28,493 nt of DNA from JBICIG01 sp043101605 (GCA_043101605.1 JBICIG010000079.1:1-28493); one strand, 5' to 3'; positions 1 through 9,000 are shown, counted from the stretch's first letter. The notes: generated by a model from the sequence alone, not told the origin. Made by a program: numbers and translations.

Positions 1-2344
<2,344 letters not shown>

Positions 2345-2416
2345 GATGCGTCCTTCCTCGGAAGCCGGGGGCGCTCGCCCACGCCGGTTCCGCGCGTGAT
2401 CTGCTTGTTCAGGTTC

Positions 2417-2430
2417 GGGACCGCGGTCCC
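2417..2430. promoter_or_regulatory. 14-bp perfect palindrome upstream of secA
   Basis: GGGACCGCGGTCCC is a perfect dyad 73 bases before the secA start codon. It could be an operator or part of a promoter region; a 14-bp palindrome in GC-rich DNA may also be chance. No recognised regulator fits it. Confidence 0.3.
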
Positions 2431-2513
2431 TCGATGGAGCGCCACGCCGGGATCCGGCGCGCGCACGGCTGTCGGGTTCTGCCAAATCGACGCGGCGTTC
2501 CCGCCGCGCTGGG

Positions 2514-2876
2514 TCACCCGACCCCGGGCGGGGGAAGATCCCCCTCGCCTCGCGCTGCCGCCGACACGCCCCACAAAGAAGCGCAGGCTTCGACGCCCGC
2601 CCCGCCGACCGACGGCACAAACCCTGCGCCGCTCGGTGCCGGAGCCCGCTCGCCCGAAGCCTCCGCCTCGGCCGTCGGCGTCATCAGCCCCCGCACGACC
2701 TGCAGCAGCGTCAGCGACCAGTCGCGGACGCCCGACCGATCCCCCGCGCCCGTCCCCGCCTCGACCACCGAAACCGGGGCCAGGCAGAGCAGCGCGATGA
2801 TCGCCGGCAAGGTCGACCACCCGCCGGCTGCCCGGCGCGGACGCTCGACCCGTTCTGGATGCGTCGGCGAGTCCAT
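2514..2876 (-). CDS. small possible exported or membrane-anchored protein, unknown
   Basis: This is a 120-residue frame on the secA strand, ending 169 bases before the secA start. I chose the internal ATG at 2876 (MDSPTHPERVE) because the frame upstream of it is low-complexity Gly/Arg. Residues about 22-41 form a hydrophobic stretch (TLPAIIALLCLAPVSVVEAG) that could be a signal peptide or single membrane helix. The remainder is Ala/Gly/Pro-rich without a recognisable domain. There is no Shine-Dalgarno sequence, but TACTTC lies 9 bases before the ATG, the arrangement seen at other possible leaderless starts in this window. It could also be a chance open frame in GC-rich DNA; the hydrophobic segment and its placement before secA are the only arguments for it. 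Confidence 0.35.
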   Translation of the reverse strand: MDSPTHPERVERPRRAAGGWSTLPAIIALLCLAPVSVVEAGTGAGDRSGVRDWSLTLLQVVRGLMTPTAEAEASGERAPAPSGAGFVPSVGGAGVEACASLWGVSAAARGEGDLPPPGVG

Positions 2877-3009
2877 CAAGATAGAGAAGTATCGGCTCGA
2901 CCGAGCCCCCGGACAACCCCCGCCCCCGCCCGCACGCCCATTCAGCCACCCCGGCATCGCACATCCCGGTTTCTGGACCCCCCGACCCGCGAGGTCCGAT
3001 ACCTCTCCG

Positions 3010-3026
3010 GCCGGCGACGGGCCGGC
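3010..3026. other. short hairpin before the TSCPD-domain gene
   Basis: GCCGGC, a 5-base loop and GCCGGC form a perfect 6-bp stem directly upstream of the TACCGT element that precedes the gene. It may be a regulatory dyad or chance. Confidence 0.25.
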
Positions 3027-3027
3027 A

Positions 3028-3033
3028 TACCGT
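3028..3033 (+). promoter_or_regulatory. -10-like element, possible leaderless promoter
   Basis: TACCGT is followed by 7 bases and then the ATG at 3041, so transcription would begin at or next to the start codon. There is no Shine-Dalgarno sequence. No clear -35 hexamer is visible. Confidence 0.4.
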
Positions 3034-3040
3034 GACCGAG

Positions 3041-3430
3041 ATGACCGACGAACAGGACACCCCCATGGTCGCCCAGCGCCAGTCCCTCCCCGGCACCCGG
3101 CACTCCCTCACCCACAAGTTCTCCATCGCGGGGCACGAGGGATACCTCACCATCGGGCTCTACCCCGACGGCTCACCCGGCGAAATCTTCATCAAGATCG
3201 CCAAGGAAGGCTCGGCCCTCTCGGGCATGTGCCAAGCCTTCTGCCGGGCGTTCAGCATCGCCCTCCAGTTCGGCCTCTCGGTCCCCGAAGCCTGCGCCCG
3301 CTTCAAGGGCATGCGCTTCGACCCCATGGGCCCGACCACCAACCCCGACATCCCCGAGGCCGACTCGATCGTCGACTACGTCGCGCGATACCTCGAACAG
3401 CAATTCGCCGAGCCGACCCGCCGGCGGTAA
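3041..3430 (+). CDS. stand-alone TSCPD-like domain (class II ribonucleotide reductase C-terminal type)
   Basis: This 129-residue protein resembles the C-terminal TSCPD-type domain of adenosylcobalamin-dependent ribonucleotide reductase (NrdJ). Supporting blocks are SLPGTRHSLTHKFSIAGHEGYLTIGLYPDG (residues 15-44, with the family's RxxxTxK and the IGxYPDGxPGEIFI run), an EGS and helical region at 57-80 (AFSIALQFGLSVPE), and RFDPMGPTTNPDIPEADSIVDYVARYL (92-118), which matches the family's FEPxG..SIxDYIFR segment. It ends before the cysteine-containing TSCPD motif itself. It may bind nucleotides or assist a reductase encoded elsewhere, but that is inference. A GTG at 3032 is an alternative start in the same frame; ATG 3041 is preferred because a -10-like TACCGT ends 7 bases before it. 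Confidence 0.82.
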   Translation: MTDEQDTPMVAQRQSLPGTRHSLTHKFSIAGHEGYLTIGLYPDGSPGEIFIKIAKEGSALSGMCQAFCRAFSIALQFGLSVPEACARFKGMRFDPMGPTTNPDIPEADSIVDYVARYLEQQFAEPTRRR

Positions 3431-3796
3431 CCGCCGAAGGCTCGCACTCCCAATCCCCGCTCTCCCGTGCCACCGACCTGTGCAACCGGTCGGTGTCCTC
3501 GTCATGGCACTCCTGGTCAGGTGCCACCGCATGCCGCTTCGGCTTGCGGTGCGATGGACGCCCGGCCAACTCTGAGCGCCGCAGAGGCACCGCTAGTCGC
3601 TCCGCTCCATGCGGTGGCACACGGCCAATGCTCGCTGCTCGGCTGTCGCACCCCAGGCCGCGCGCGGAAACAAGCAATCGCACCCGAGCGGATTTTGCTT
3701 CACGGGGTGACCGGCAAGAAGTAATCTTCCTGCGTTCCCCGAAGGGATCCCCCGGGAACGCTTCAAGGCGACCGAGGGAACGCACGCCGCTTTTCT
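3431..3796. other. gene-poor intergenic stretch with inverted repeats
   Basis: No convincing coding frame is visible in these 366 bases. They hold a 13-bp inverted repeat pair 100 bp from end to end and an internal hairpin, described separately. Base composition is less GC-rich than the neighbouring genes towards the right end. I see no tRNA or recognisable RNA family. Confidence 0.6.
3521..3620. repeat. 100-bp element bounded by 13-bp perfect inverted repeats
   Basis: GTGCCACCGCATG at 3521-3533 is the exact reverse complement of CATGCGGTGGCAC at 3608-3620. Inside, 3526-3550 forms its own hairpin (ACCGCA/TGCGGT and GCCG/CGGC with one symmetric mismatch, loop CTT). There is no target-site duplication at the ends and no transposase nearby. 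It could be a small non-autonomous element, a structured RNA or an intergenic palindrome. Confidence 0.45.
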
Positions 3797-3802
3797 TAGG
3801 TT
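3797..3802 (+). promoter_or_regulatory. -10-like element, possible leaderless promoter
   Basis: TAGGTT followed by exactly 7 bases and the ATG at 3810. No Shine-Dalgarno sequence precedes that ATG. The spacing fits transcription starting at the start codon. Confidence 0.4.
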
Positions 3803-3809
3803 CCACCCC

Positions 3810-5018
3810 ATGTCTCAACCATCATGCCGGGCCCTCACGCCCAAGGCCGGCCTCCTCGCCGCGGCGACCACCGCTTCATTGCTCGCGACGAGCACGCGCG
3901 CACAGATCGAGATTGAATGGGTCACGGTGCGTGATGCGGGAAACCCGGCCGATGCGATCGGTTTCGGCGCGGTGGGGTACGACTATCGCATCGGTCGCCA
4001 TGAAGTCACGAACGCGCAGTACGCCGCGTTCCTTAACGCCGTAGCCGCCAGCGATCCGCACGGCCTCTATCAAGACGCCATGGGAACAAACCTCCGCGGG
4101 GGCATCACCCGCACGGGCATCGACGGCTCCTATGTCTATTCCGTCAAAGCAAACATGGGCGACAAGCCCGTGATCTTTGTGTCCTGGTACGACGCGGCTC
4201 GATTCTGCAACTGGATGACCAACGGGCAGGGATCAGGAAGCACGGAGCTCGGCGTCTACACCTTCACCGGAACATTCTCGATCAGCGCGATCACGCGCGC
4301 CTTTCTGGATCCCGACGCGCCCACGAATCCAAACGAAGTCTTCATTCCCACCGAGAACGAATGGCACAAGGCTGCCTACCACCACCCCGCGGCCCAGGGA
4401 GGAGACGCCGACGGCTATTGGCGGTACGCAACTGCCAGCAACAGCATTCCCGCCGTCGCGACCGCGACGATCATCGGCGATGTCGCCAACCCCGGACCGA
4501 ATGTGGCCAACTACGCCGCCGGCGCGGTCTGGAACGGCGTCAGCAATGTGACCACCGCCGGCTCGGCGGGTGCCGCGTCCTTCTACGGCGCCTTCGACAT
4601 GAGCGGCAATGTCTCCGAGTGGACCGAAGGGCTCCCCGGTGGCCTCCGCGATATTCGCGGCGGCTCGTGGAACACATCTTCGTTCGAACTGCGGTCGGAT
4701 GCTTCGGAGCCGGAGTTCCCGGCGGTCGAGCTTCGGGACCTCGGGTTCCGCGTCGCCAGCCCCCTGCCGCCCGCCTGCCCCGCCGACCTCACCGGCTCCT
4801 CCGATCCCAACGATCCATCGTTCGGCCAGCCCGACGGCGTCGCCGACAGCGAGGACTTCTTCTTCTACCTCGATGCCTTCATCGCCGCCCAACTTGCCAC
4901 CTGCGATCTGACCGGCTCCGCAGATCCCAACGACCCGTCGTTCGGCGCGCCCAACGGCCTCTGCGACGGCGACGACTTCTTCTACTACCTGGATCTCTTC
5001 GTCGCCGGCTGCCCCTAG
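3810..5018 (+). CDS. secreted FGE/SUMF1-fold protein with dockerin-like tail
   Basis: This 402-residue protein has a signal peptide (about 1-32, hydrophobic LLAAATTASLLATSTRAQ). A domain of the formylglycine-generating-enzyme (SUMF1) fold spans about 35-317: GYDYRIGRHEVTNAQYAAFLN, PVIFVSWYDAARFCNWM (120-136), PTENEWHKAAY (180-190), MSGNVSEWTEG (264-274), RGGSW (283-287) and LGFRV (311-315) are its hallmarks. The catalytic cysteine pair of true formylglycine-generating enzymes, expected after RGGSW, is absent (the segment reads NTSSFELRSDASEPEF), so a binding or structural role is likelier than sulfatase activation. Residues 323-402 are the composite dockerin-like tail shared with three other proteins here; its first half is degenerate (DGVADSEDF for the usual DGDADGDDF). 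The N-terminal half of the gene looks less GC-rich than the rest. The start has no Shine-Dalgarno sequence but a -10-like element 7 bases upstream. Confidence 0.88.
   Translation: MSQPSCRALTPKAGLLAAATTASLLATSTRAQIEIEWVTVRDAGNPADAIGFGAVGYDYRIGRHEVTNAQYAAFLNAVAASDPHGLYQDAMGTNLRGGITRTGIDGSYVYSVKANMGDKPVIFVSWYDAARFCNWMTNGQGSGSTELGVYTFTGTFSISAITRAFLDPDAPTNPNEVFIPTENEWHKAAYHHPAAQGGDADGYWRYATASNSIPAVATATIIGDVANPGPNVANYAAGAVWNGVSNVTTAGSAGAASFYGAFDMSGNVSEWTEGLPGGLRDIRGGSWNTSSFELRSDASEPEFPAVELRDLGFRVASPLPPACPADLTGSSDPNDPSFGQPDGVADSEDFFFYLDAFIAAQLATCDLTGSADPNDPSFGAPNGLCDGDDFFYYLDLFVAGCP
4776..5015 (+). repeat. dockerin-like composite tail, copy 1
   Basis: This codes for residues 323-402 of the FGE-fold protein. 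Half one starts CPADLTGSSDPNDP, half two starts CDLTGSADPNDP at 4902, and the end is GCP. Half two carries the extra Cys (GLCDGDD). The DNA is closely similar to the other three copies. Confidence 0.85.
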
Positions 5019-5020
5019 CC

Positions 5021-5060
5021 GGGCGCCGCCAATCTCCGCTTCGGCTCGCGGCGCCTCGCC
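5021..5060. terminator. hairpin between convergent genes, possible bidirectional terminator
   Basis: GGCGCCGC at 5022-5029 pairs perfectly with GCGGCGCC at 5048-5055 around an 18-base loop, in the 51-base gap between the converging ends of the FGE-fold and dehydrogenase genes. There is no T-run on either strand, so intrinsic termination is uncertain. Confidence 0.4.
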
Positions 5061-5069
5061 CGTTGATGC

Positions 5070-6050
5070 TCACCCCACCCGATTCGGCGCATCCCGCCCC
5101 GCCAGAATCGCCGACGCATTCGCGCACACCATCTCCGTCATCATCACCCGGTACCGCTCCTCGGCGCTCCCGATGTGCGGCGTCAGCACGCAGTTGTCGA
5201 GCTCCTTGAGCCCGTCATCGACCTTCGGCTCGAACTCGTACACATCCAGCCCCGCCCCATAGATCCGCTTGGCGCGCAGCGCCTCGACCAGCGCCGCCTC
5301 GTGCACCACCGGCCCCCTCGCCGTGTTCACGAGAATCGCGTTGGGCTTCATCAGCCTCAGACGCTCGGCATTGATCAAGTGCTTCGTTTCGGGCGTCAGC
5401 GGCGTGTGCAGACTCACCACATCCGCGCGCGCAAGCCCCTCTTCCAGGCTCACCCGCTCAGCCGCCAGCGGCGCCAGTTCAAAGTCCCAGTGCCGCTTCC
5501 GCGCCGTGTAGATCACCTTCATCCCCCACCCGATCGACCGCATCGCCGTCGCGAACCCGATCCGCCCCGCGCCGACGATGTGCAGCGTCCGCCCGGTCAG
5601 GTCCACGCCCATGAACTCGGCCATCCCCAGCACGCCCCGCCGCTCGTATGCCCCCGAGCGCACGAACCGGTCGCCCTCGGCCACGCGGCGCGCCACCGCG
5701 AGCACGAGCGACCACGCCAGGTCCGCCGTCCCCTCGGTCACTGCGTCGGGCGTGTTCGTCACGATCACCCCCCGCCGCTTGCACGCGTCGAAATCGATGT
5801 TGTTCACCCCCACCGCGAACTGGCAGATGCCCCTGAGCTGATCCCCCGCCGCGTCGAGCAGTTCGTCATCGATCCCGTCGTTGTACATGCTCACGATGAT
5901 CGCCGCGCCGCGGACATGCTCGAGCAGCGCCGCCCGGCTCATCGCGTCGTCCGGACCCTGGCGGACCTCGGCCCCCTCGATCCGCACCTCGCCCGGCACC
6001 CGCCGCGTCACCACGACCAGCGCCCCGCCTCTGCGCGTTGAGTCACTCAT
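5070..6050 (-). CDS. D-2-hydroxyacid dehydrogenase (glyoxylate/hydroxypyruvate reductase or D-glycerate dehydrogenase type)
   Basis: This 326-residue cytosolic NAD(P)-dependent oxidoreductase has the usual family length. The Rossmann motif HIVGAGRIG is at 157-165, the signature region LMKPNAILVNTARGPVV at 233-249 carries the catalytic Arg (R245), Glu is in YEFEP (E274), and the catalytic His is in TPHIGSA (H292). The substrate-domain segment FAVGVNNIDFDACKRRGVIVTNTP (78-101) is typical of glycerate/glyoxylate reductases rather than of PGDH with its ACT domain, which is absent. It probably reduces glyoxylate or hydroxypyruvate; exact substrate and cofactor preference cannot be read. ATG 6050 was chosen because upstream sequence is Arg-rich and lacks family similarity; there is no Shine-Dalgarno sequence, but TACCGT ends 6 bases upstream. 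It diverges from the nuclease-fold gene, with 77 bases between start codons. Confidence 0.93.
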   Translation of the reverse strand: MSDSTRRGGALVVVTRRVPGEVRIEGAEVRQGPDDAMSRAALLEHVRGAAIIVSMYNDGIDDELLDAAGDQLRGICQFAVGVNNIDFDACKRRGVIVTNTPDAVTEGTADLAWSLVLAVARRVAEGDRFVRSGAYERRGVLGMAEFMGVDLTGRTLHIVGAGRIGFATAMRSIGWGMKVIYTARKRHWDFELAPLAAERVSLEEGLARADVVSLHTPLTPETKHLINAERLRLMKPNAILVNTARGPVVHEAALVEALRAKRIYGAGLDVYEFEPKVDDGLKELDNCVLTPHIGSAEERYRVMMTEMVCANASAILAGRDAPNRVG

Positions 6051-6056
6051 GCCGGT

Positions 6057-6062
6057 ACGGTA
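6057..6062 (-). promoter_or_regulatory. -10-like element, possible leaderless promoter
   Basis: On the minus strand TACCGT (6062 to 6057) is followed by 6 bases and the dehydrogenase ATG at 6050, with no ribosome-binding site. No convincing -35 element is seen. Confidence 0.4.
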
Positions 6063-6127
6063 CCCGACGCGGCCGAACCGGACGGAGCCGGCGCCCCGAT
6101 CCCGAGCCCACGCTCTCCCAACCTCCC

Positions 6128-6841
6128 ATGCCAAAGCTCCTCGCCTGGAACATCCTGCACGGCGGCTCGAGCCGGCGCCTCCCCCAGATCGCCCTCTCCC
6201 TGCTCGAGCACGACGCCGACACCATCGTCCTCACCGAGTTCCGCACCCATGTCGGCGGGCAACTCCGCGGGCTCCTCGCTGACCACGGCTGGCACCACCA
6301 GCGCTGCACCCAGCCCCCGCCGCGGACCAACGGCATCCTCATCGCCTCGCGCTCCCCGCTGGAAGACCCGCGCCTCCCCGAGCCGCCCGAGTCCCTGAGC
6401 CAACGCTGGCTGGGCGCGCGCCTGCCCGATCTCGGACTCGATCTGCTCGCCCTCCACCTGCCCGATCGGCTCACCGACGCCCGCCGACTCGTCGCGTGGA
6501 ACGCCCTGCTCGATCTCGCCCGCGCCGCCCGGGACACCCACCTCGCGATCGTCGGCGACCTCAACGCCGGCCGCACCGGGCGCGATTCGACCGAAACCGC
6601 CGCCCCCGGTTCGACTCTGATGGGCAAGCTCTGGTCGCTCGGCTACCGCGACGCGTGGCGGGAGTTCCACCCCGACGCCCGCGAATACTCCTGGTTCAGC
6701 CACACCGGTTCGGGCTTCCGCCTCGACCACGCGATCGTCGCAAACCCCTTGTTTCCAAGGGTCTCCGGCGCCTGGTACGCCCACCGCGAGCGGGCCGACA
6801 GGCTCAGCGACCACGCTCCGCTGGTGGTCGAGTTCGCCTGA
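6128..6841 (+). CDS. endonuclease/exonuclease/phosphatase-family protein, apparently cytosolic
   Basis: This 237-residue protein spans the EEP (DNase I-like) fold and has no signal peptide. Metal and catalytic residues are all visible: LLAWNILHGG (N8), VLTEFR (E37), LALHLP (H110), IVGDLNAG (D144, N146), FRLDHAI (D200) and LSDHAPLVVEF (D228, H229). The family includes DNA-repair nucleases, phospholipid and sugar phosphatases and other phosphodiesterases, so the substrate is open; the short length without extra domains resembles uncharacterised bacterial members. The RLDHA motif is the variant often found in exodeoxyribonuclease III-like members. The start at 6128 is the first Met consistent with the fold. 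No good Shine-Dalgarno sequence and no obvious -10 element precede it. It is unrelated in sequence detail to the secreted EEP protein at 19042. Confidence 0.9.
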   Translation: MPKLLAWNILHGGSSRRLPQIALSLLEHDADTIVLTEFRTHVGGQLRGLLADHGWHHQRCTQPPPRTNGILIASRSPLEDPRLPEPPESLSQRWLGARLPDLGLDLLALHLPDRLTDARRLVAWNALLDLARAARDTHLAIVGDLNAGRTGRDSTETAAPGSTLMGKLWSLGYRDAWREFHPDAREYSWFSHTGSGFRLDHAIVANPLFPRVSGAWYAHRERADRLSDHAPLVVEFA

Positions 6842-7017
6842 CGCGCGCGCCGGGATCGCGCCCCCCAACGCTGCCCGCCGAGCCCGGAAAACCCTTGCAT
6901 CCCCGGCTCAGACCGGCCCCTCCGAGGCGCCCCCGCACCGGGCCGACCTCAGAAACCCTGCAAAAACAGTGGTTTTCTTTTCCCCCAAGGCCCGATACGA
7001 CTTGCCGACCCGTTCAC

Positions 7018-7037
7018 GCCGAGTTAAAACGCTCGGC
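7018..7037. other. hairpin in the leader of the HU gene
   Basis: GCCGAG (7018-7023) and CTCGGC (7032-7037) pair around the AT-rich loop TTAAAACG. It lies about 100 bases before the HU start codon and may be part of an untranslated leader or a regulatory dyad. Confidence 0.35.
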
Positions 7038-7068
7038 AATCCCGGTGGTGGGAGACGGATTTCCACTC

Positions 7069-7087
7069 GCCGATTCGCCGAATCGGC
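7069..7087. other. perfect 8-bp hairpin with 3-base loop in the HU leader
   Basis: GCCGATTC (7069-7076), loop GCC and GAATCGGC (7080-7087) form a perfect stem 51 bases upstream of the HU start. There is no T-run, so it is not a standard terminator. It could be an operator dyad or an mRNA structure that stabilises or regulates the HU transcript. Confidence 0.45.
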
Positions 7088-7138
7088 ACCAGCCAATCGC
7101 TCCGGGCGGAGCCCGGACGAACACGACGGAGTGTCAAC

Positions 7139-7558
7139 ATGGCTCGCAAGACCGCGAAGAAGACCGCCAAGAAGTCGACCAAGAAAGCCGCGAAGAAGAC
7201 CGCTCGCAAGGCGACGACCGCCGCCGCCCGCCCCGCCGCCAAGATCGGCGCCGCCGCCAAGCCCCGCACCAAGGGCGAGATCTACGGCATCCTCGCCGAC
7301 AGCGCCGGCATCTCCAAGAAGGAAGTCGCCGCCGTCTTCGACACCATGGCCGAGATCATCAAGAAGGACCTCTCCAAGGCCGGCCCCGGCGCCGTCAATG
7401 TCGGTGGCATGATGAAGGTCACCGTCCAGCGCAAGCCCGCCACCAAGGCGCGCAAGGGCATCAACCCCTTCACCGGCGAGGAGACGATGTTCAAGGCCAA
7501 GCCCGCCCGCAATGTCGTCAAGATCCGCCCGCTGAAGAACATGAAGGATCTCGTCTGA
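7139..7558 (+). CDS. HU-family DNA-binding protein with Lys/Ala-rich histone-H1-like N-tail
   Basis: This 139-residue nucleoid protein has two parts. Residues 1-45 are almost only Lys, Ala, Thr and Arg (repeated AKK/TKK units), like the tails of histone-H1-like and AlgP-type bacterial proteins. Residues about 44-139 form the HU/IHF fold: TKGEIYGILADSAGISKKEVAAVFDTM, KKDLSKAGPGAVNVGGMMKVTVQRKPA, and the DNA-intercalating arm ARKGINPFTGEE, followed by AKPARNVVKIRPLKNMKDLV. The tail would add non-specific DNA compaction to HU bending. GGAG with 7-base spacing precedes ATG 7139. The upstream 297 bases hold two hairpins, and a strong terminator lies downstream, so the gene is probably transcribed alone and abundantly. 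The HU assignment is firm; the role of the tail is inferred from similar proteins. Confidence 0.96.
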   Translation: MARKTAKKTAKKSTKKAAKKTARKATTAAARPAAKIGAAAKPRTKGEIYGILADSAGISKKEVAAVFDTMAEIIKKDLSKAGPGAVNVGGMMKVTVQRKPATKARKGINPFTGEETMFKAKPARNVVKIRPLKNMKDLV

Positions 7559-7560
7559 GT

Positions 7561-7578
7561 CAGCCGCCTTCGCGGCTG
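7561..7578 (+). other. hairpin directly after the HU stop codon
   Basis: CAGCCGC, loop CTTC and GCGGCTG form a perfect 7-bp stem two bases after the stop codon. Without a T-run it is more likely an mRNA-stabilising structure than the terminator. Confidence 0.45.
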
Positions 7579-7678
7579 AGAGGCCTGATCTGAGTCGGCC
7601 CCGGTCGGGGCTCAACCGTCTCTGACGACCAGGCTCTGATCATCAAGGCGCGTTTCAGACAGACGGACCTGAACAGAC

Positions 7679-7708
7679 AACGCCCCGGTCGAAAGGCCGG
7701 GGCGTTTG
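7679..7708. terminator. strong intrinsic terminator, possibly bidirectional
   Basis: CGCCCCGGTC (7681-7690), a GAAA tetraloop and GGCCGGGGCG (7695-7704) form a 10-bp stem with one G-T pair, extended by AA/TT and followed by TTTGTCT. It ends HU transcription on the plus strand and, since the next gene converges on it, may also end that transcript. Confidence 0.85.
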
Positions 7709-7775
7709 TCTCAACGGCGCATCTGCTGCAGCTCGCCGGAGCCGACTCGATCCTCGGGGACGCGGGCGGCCCGTG

Positions 7776-8846
7776 TCACGAGCAGCCCTGAACGAACAAT
7801 TCGAGATAGAAGAAGAAATCGTCCCCGTCGCAATCGCCGTCGGGCGAGCCGAAGCCCGCGTCGTTCGGGTCGCTCGAACCCGTCAGATCGCAGATCGCCA
7901 GGTCCCCCACGATGAACGAATCGAGGTAGAAGAAGAAGTCGTCTCCGTCGGCGTCGCCGTCGGGAACGCCGAAGTCGCCCGCACCCGGATCGCTCGAACC
8001 GGTCAGGTCCGCCGGGCACCCCGTCTGCGGCCCGAGGATCCCCGCGATCTCGATCGCATCGACCGCGTCGATCTGGAACGCCCCATCGGGGAACACACCC
8101 ATGAACCCCCGGATCCGGACCCGATCGCCCGGCGACAACTGGAACTTCACCGACGGAAACAGATCCGTGATCTCATCCCCCGGGGGCACCGTCCCGGCGA
8201 TCGGCCCGGTGTCGAACACGACCGTCTGAGCCGTGGGCCCGACGATCGTCGTCCCCACCCGCGGCGTCAGGTCCAGCACGAGCCCGTTGCGCGTCACCGC
8301 GGCGTTCTCGGCCATCGCGCCGAGGATGAACGACGGCTCCATCAGCGCGGCCCCATCCCCGTTCGCGTCGAACAGGTCGATCGCGAGATAAGTCCGCGCC
8401 GTGTAGCCCCCCGTCACAACCGGCTCGTTGGGCATGAAGATCCCGAGCGAGACATGCTGGCTCTGGTCGGTCAGGTTCGTGTAGGTCGTGTCCACCGCCG
8501 AGAATGGATCCCGGAAACCCACGTACGCCATCAGCACACGCGCCAGAATGTCCTCGATGACCTGCTGGCGGGTGACGAAAGTCGTCTCGCTCTGGCCCGC
8601 CTTCAGACCGCCCGTGAACGACACATCCGCGATGATCGCGATCAGTTCCATCTTGCGATCGTCCGGGATATCCGCGTCCAGCACCGCGGCCAGAAGAACA
8701 TTGAGCTCGAGCTGCTCCAACCCCGCGTTGAACAACCTTCCGAAGTCGACATCCACGCCGATCGTCCCGCTCGGGCACGACGGCGGGCATTGCGCCAGCG
8801 TTGGCGAGGCAAACAGAACCGGCAACAGCTTCATCCAGCGACGCAT
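7776..8846 (-). CDS. secreted protein with dockerin-like tail, downstream of a LuxR-type regulator; body unknown
   Basis: This 356-residue protein has a signal peptide (1-18, KLLPVLFASPTLA then Q) and a cysteine pair in QCPPSCPSG (19-27). The body at about 28-270 fits no family I recognise. It is rich in acidic and hydrophobic residues, with a helical-looking first half (LEQLELNVLLAAVLDADIPDDRKMELIAIIADV) and a beta-looking second half ending in SPGDRVRIRGFMGVFPDGAFQIDAVDAIEI. Residues 277-356 are the shared composite dockerin-like tail ending in GCS. A textbook GGAGGA site sits 7 bases before ATG 8846. The gene lies 154 bases downstream of the LuxR-type gene on the same strand, and the gap holds a lux-box-like dyad, so regulation by that protein is a reasonable hypothesis. 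Its function is unknown. Confidence 0.85.
   Translation of the reverse strand: MRRWMKLLPVLFASPTLAQCPPSCPSGTIGVDVDFGRLFNAGLEQLELNVLLAAVLDADIPDDRKMELIAIIADVSFTGGLKAGQSETTFVTRQQVIEDILARVLMAYVGFRDPFSAVDTTYTNLTDQSQHVSLGIFMPNEPVVTGGYTARTYLAIDLFDANGDGAALMEPSFILGAMAENAAVTRNGLVLDLTPRVGTTIVGPTAQTVVFDTGPIAGTVPPGDEITDLFPSVKFQLSPGDRVRIRGFMGVFPDGAFQIDAVDAIEIAGILGPQTGCPADLTGSSDPGAGDFGVPDGDADGDDFFFYLDSFIVGDLAICDLTGSSDPNDAGFGSPDGDCDGDDFFFYLELFVQGCS
7779..8018 (-). repeat. dockerin-like composite tail, copy 2
   Basis: This codes for residues 277-356 of the secreted protein. Half one is CPADLTGSSDPGAGDFG with DGDADGDDFFFYLD; half two is CDLTGSSDPNDAGFG with DGDCDGDDFFFYLE, ending GCS. Confidence 0.85.
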
Positions 8847-8914
8847 GTGGGTTCCTCCGGCAATGCCACGCCCGCCCCGAACACTCCGGCCCGCCGACAA
8901 ACGCGACCGACCGA

Positions 8915-8920
8915 AAGTAA
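8915..8920 (-). promoter_or_regulatory. -10-like element downstream of the lux-box-like dyad
   Basis: On the minus strand TTACTT starts exactly 20 bases after the end of the lux-box-like site. That is where the -10 hexamer would lie if the site overlaps the -35 region, as at classical LuxR-activated promoters. The match to TATAAT is weak, but it is the only AT-rich hexamer in the gap at this position. Confidence 0.35.
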
Positions 8921-8940
8921 CAAGCCCCCGGTCGCCGCGA

Positions 8941-8960
8941 AACTGTCCGGTTCGACAGGT
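8941..8960 (-). promoter_or_regulatory. lux-box-like dyad between LuxR-type gene and secreted-protein gene
   Basis: Read on the minus strand this is ACCTGTCGAACCGGACAGTT. Its arms CTGTC and GACAG are perfect inverted repeats, it fits the CT-N12-AG pattern of LuxR-family sites, and by my alignment it matches 15 of 20 positions of the Vibrio fischeri lux box as I remember it (ACCTGTAGGATCGTACAGGT). It lies 94 bases before the start of the secreted protein and just after the stop of the LuxR-type gene. Binding is inferred, not shown. Confidence 0.5.
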
Positions 8961-9000
8961 CGCCCGAGATTTTCCCGCACCGACATGCCCCGAAGAAACC

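Noticed and set aside
3467..3724. An 85-codon frame in the gap before the FGE-fold gene
   Set aside because: It overlaps the inverted-repeat element, has no ribosome site or -10-like element at its start, and its composition reflects the repeats rather than a protein.
3810..4775. Active formylglycine-generating enzyme
   Set aside because: The fold is clear, but the cysteines required for catalysis after RGGSW are missing, and the protein is exported and tailed.
7598..7611. GCCCCG-GT-CGGGGC as a second HU terminator
   Set aside because: The loop would be only two bases and no T-run follows; the structure at 7681-7704 is far better.
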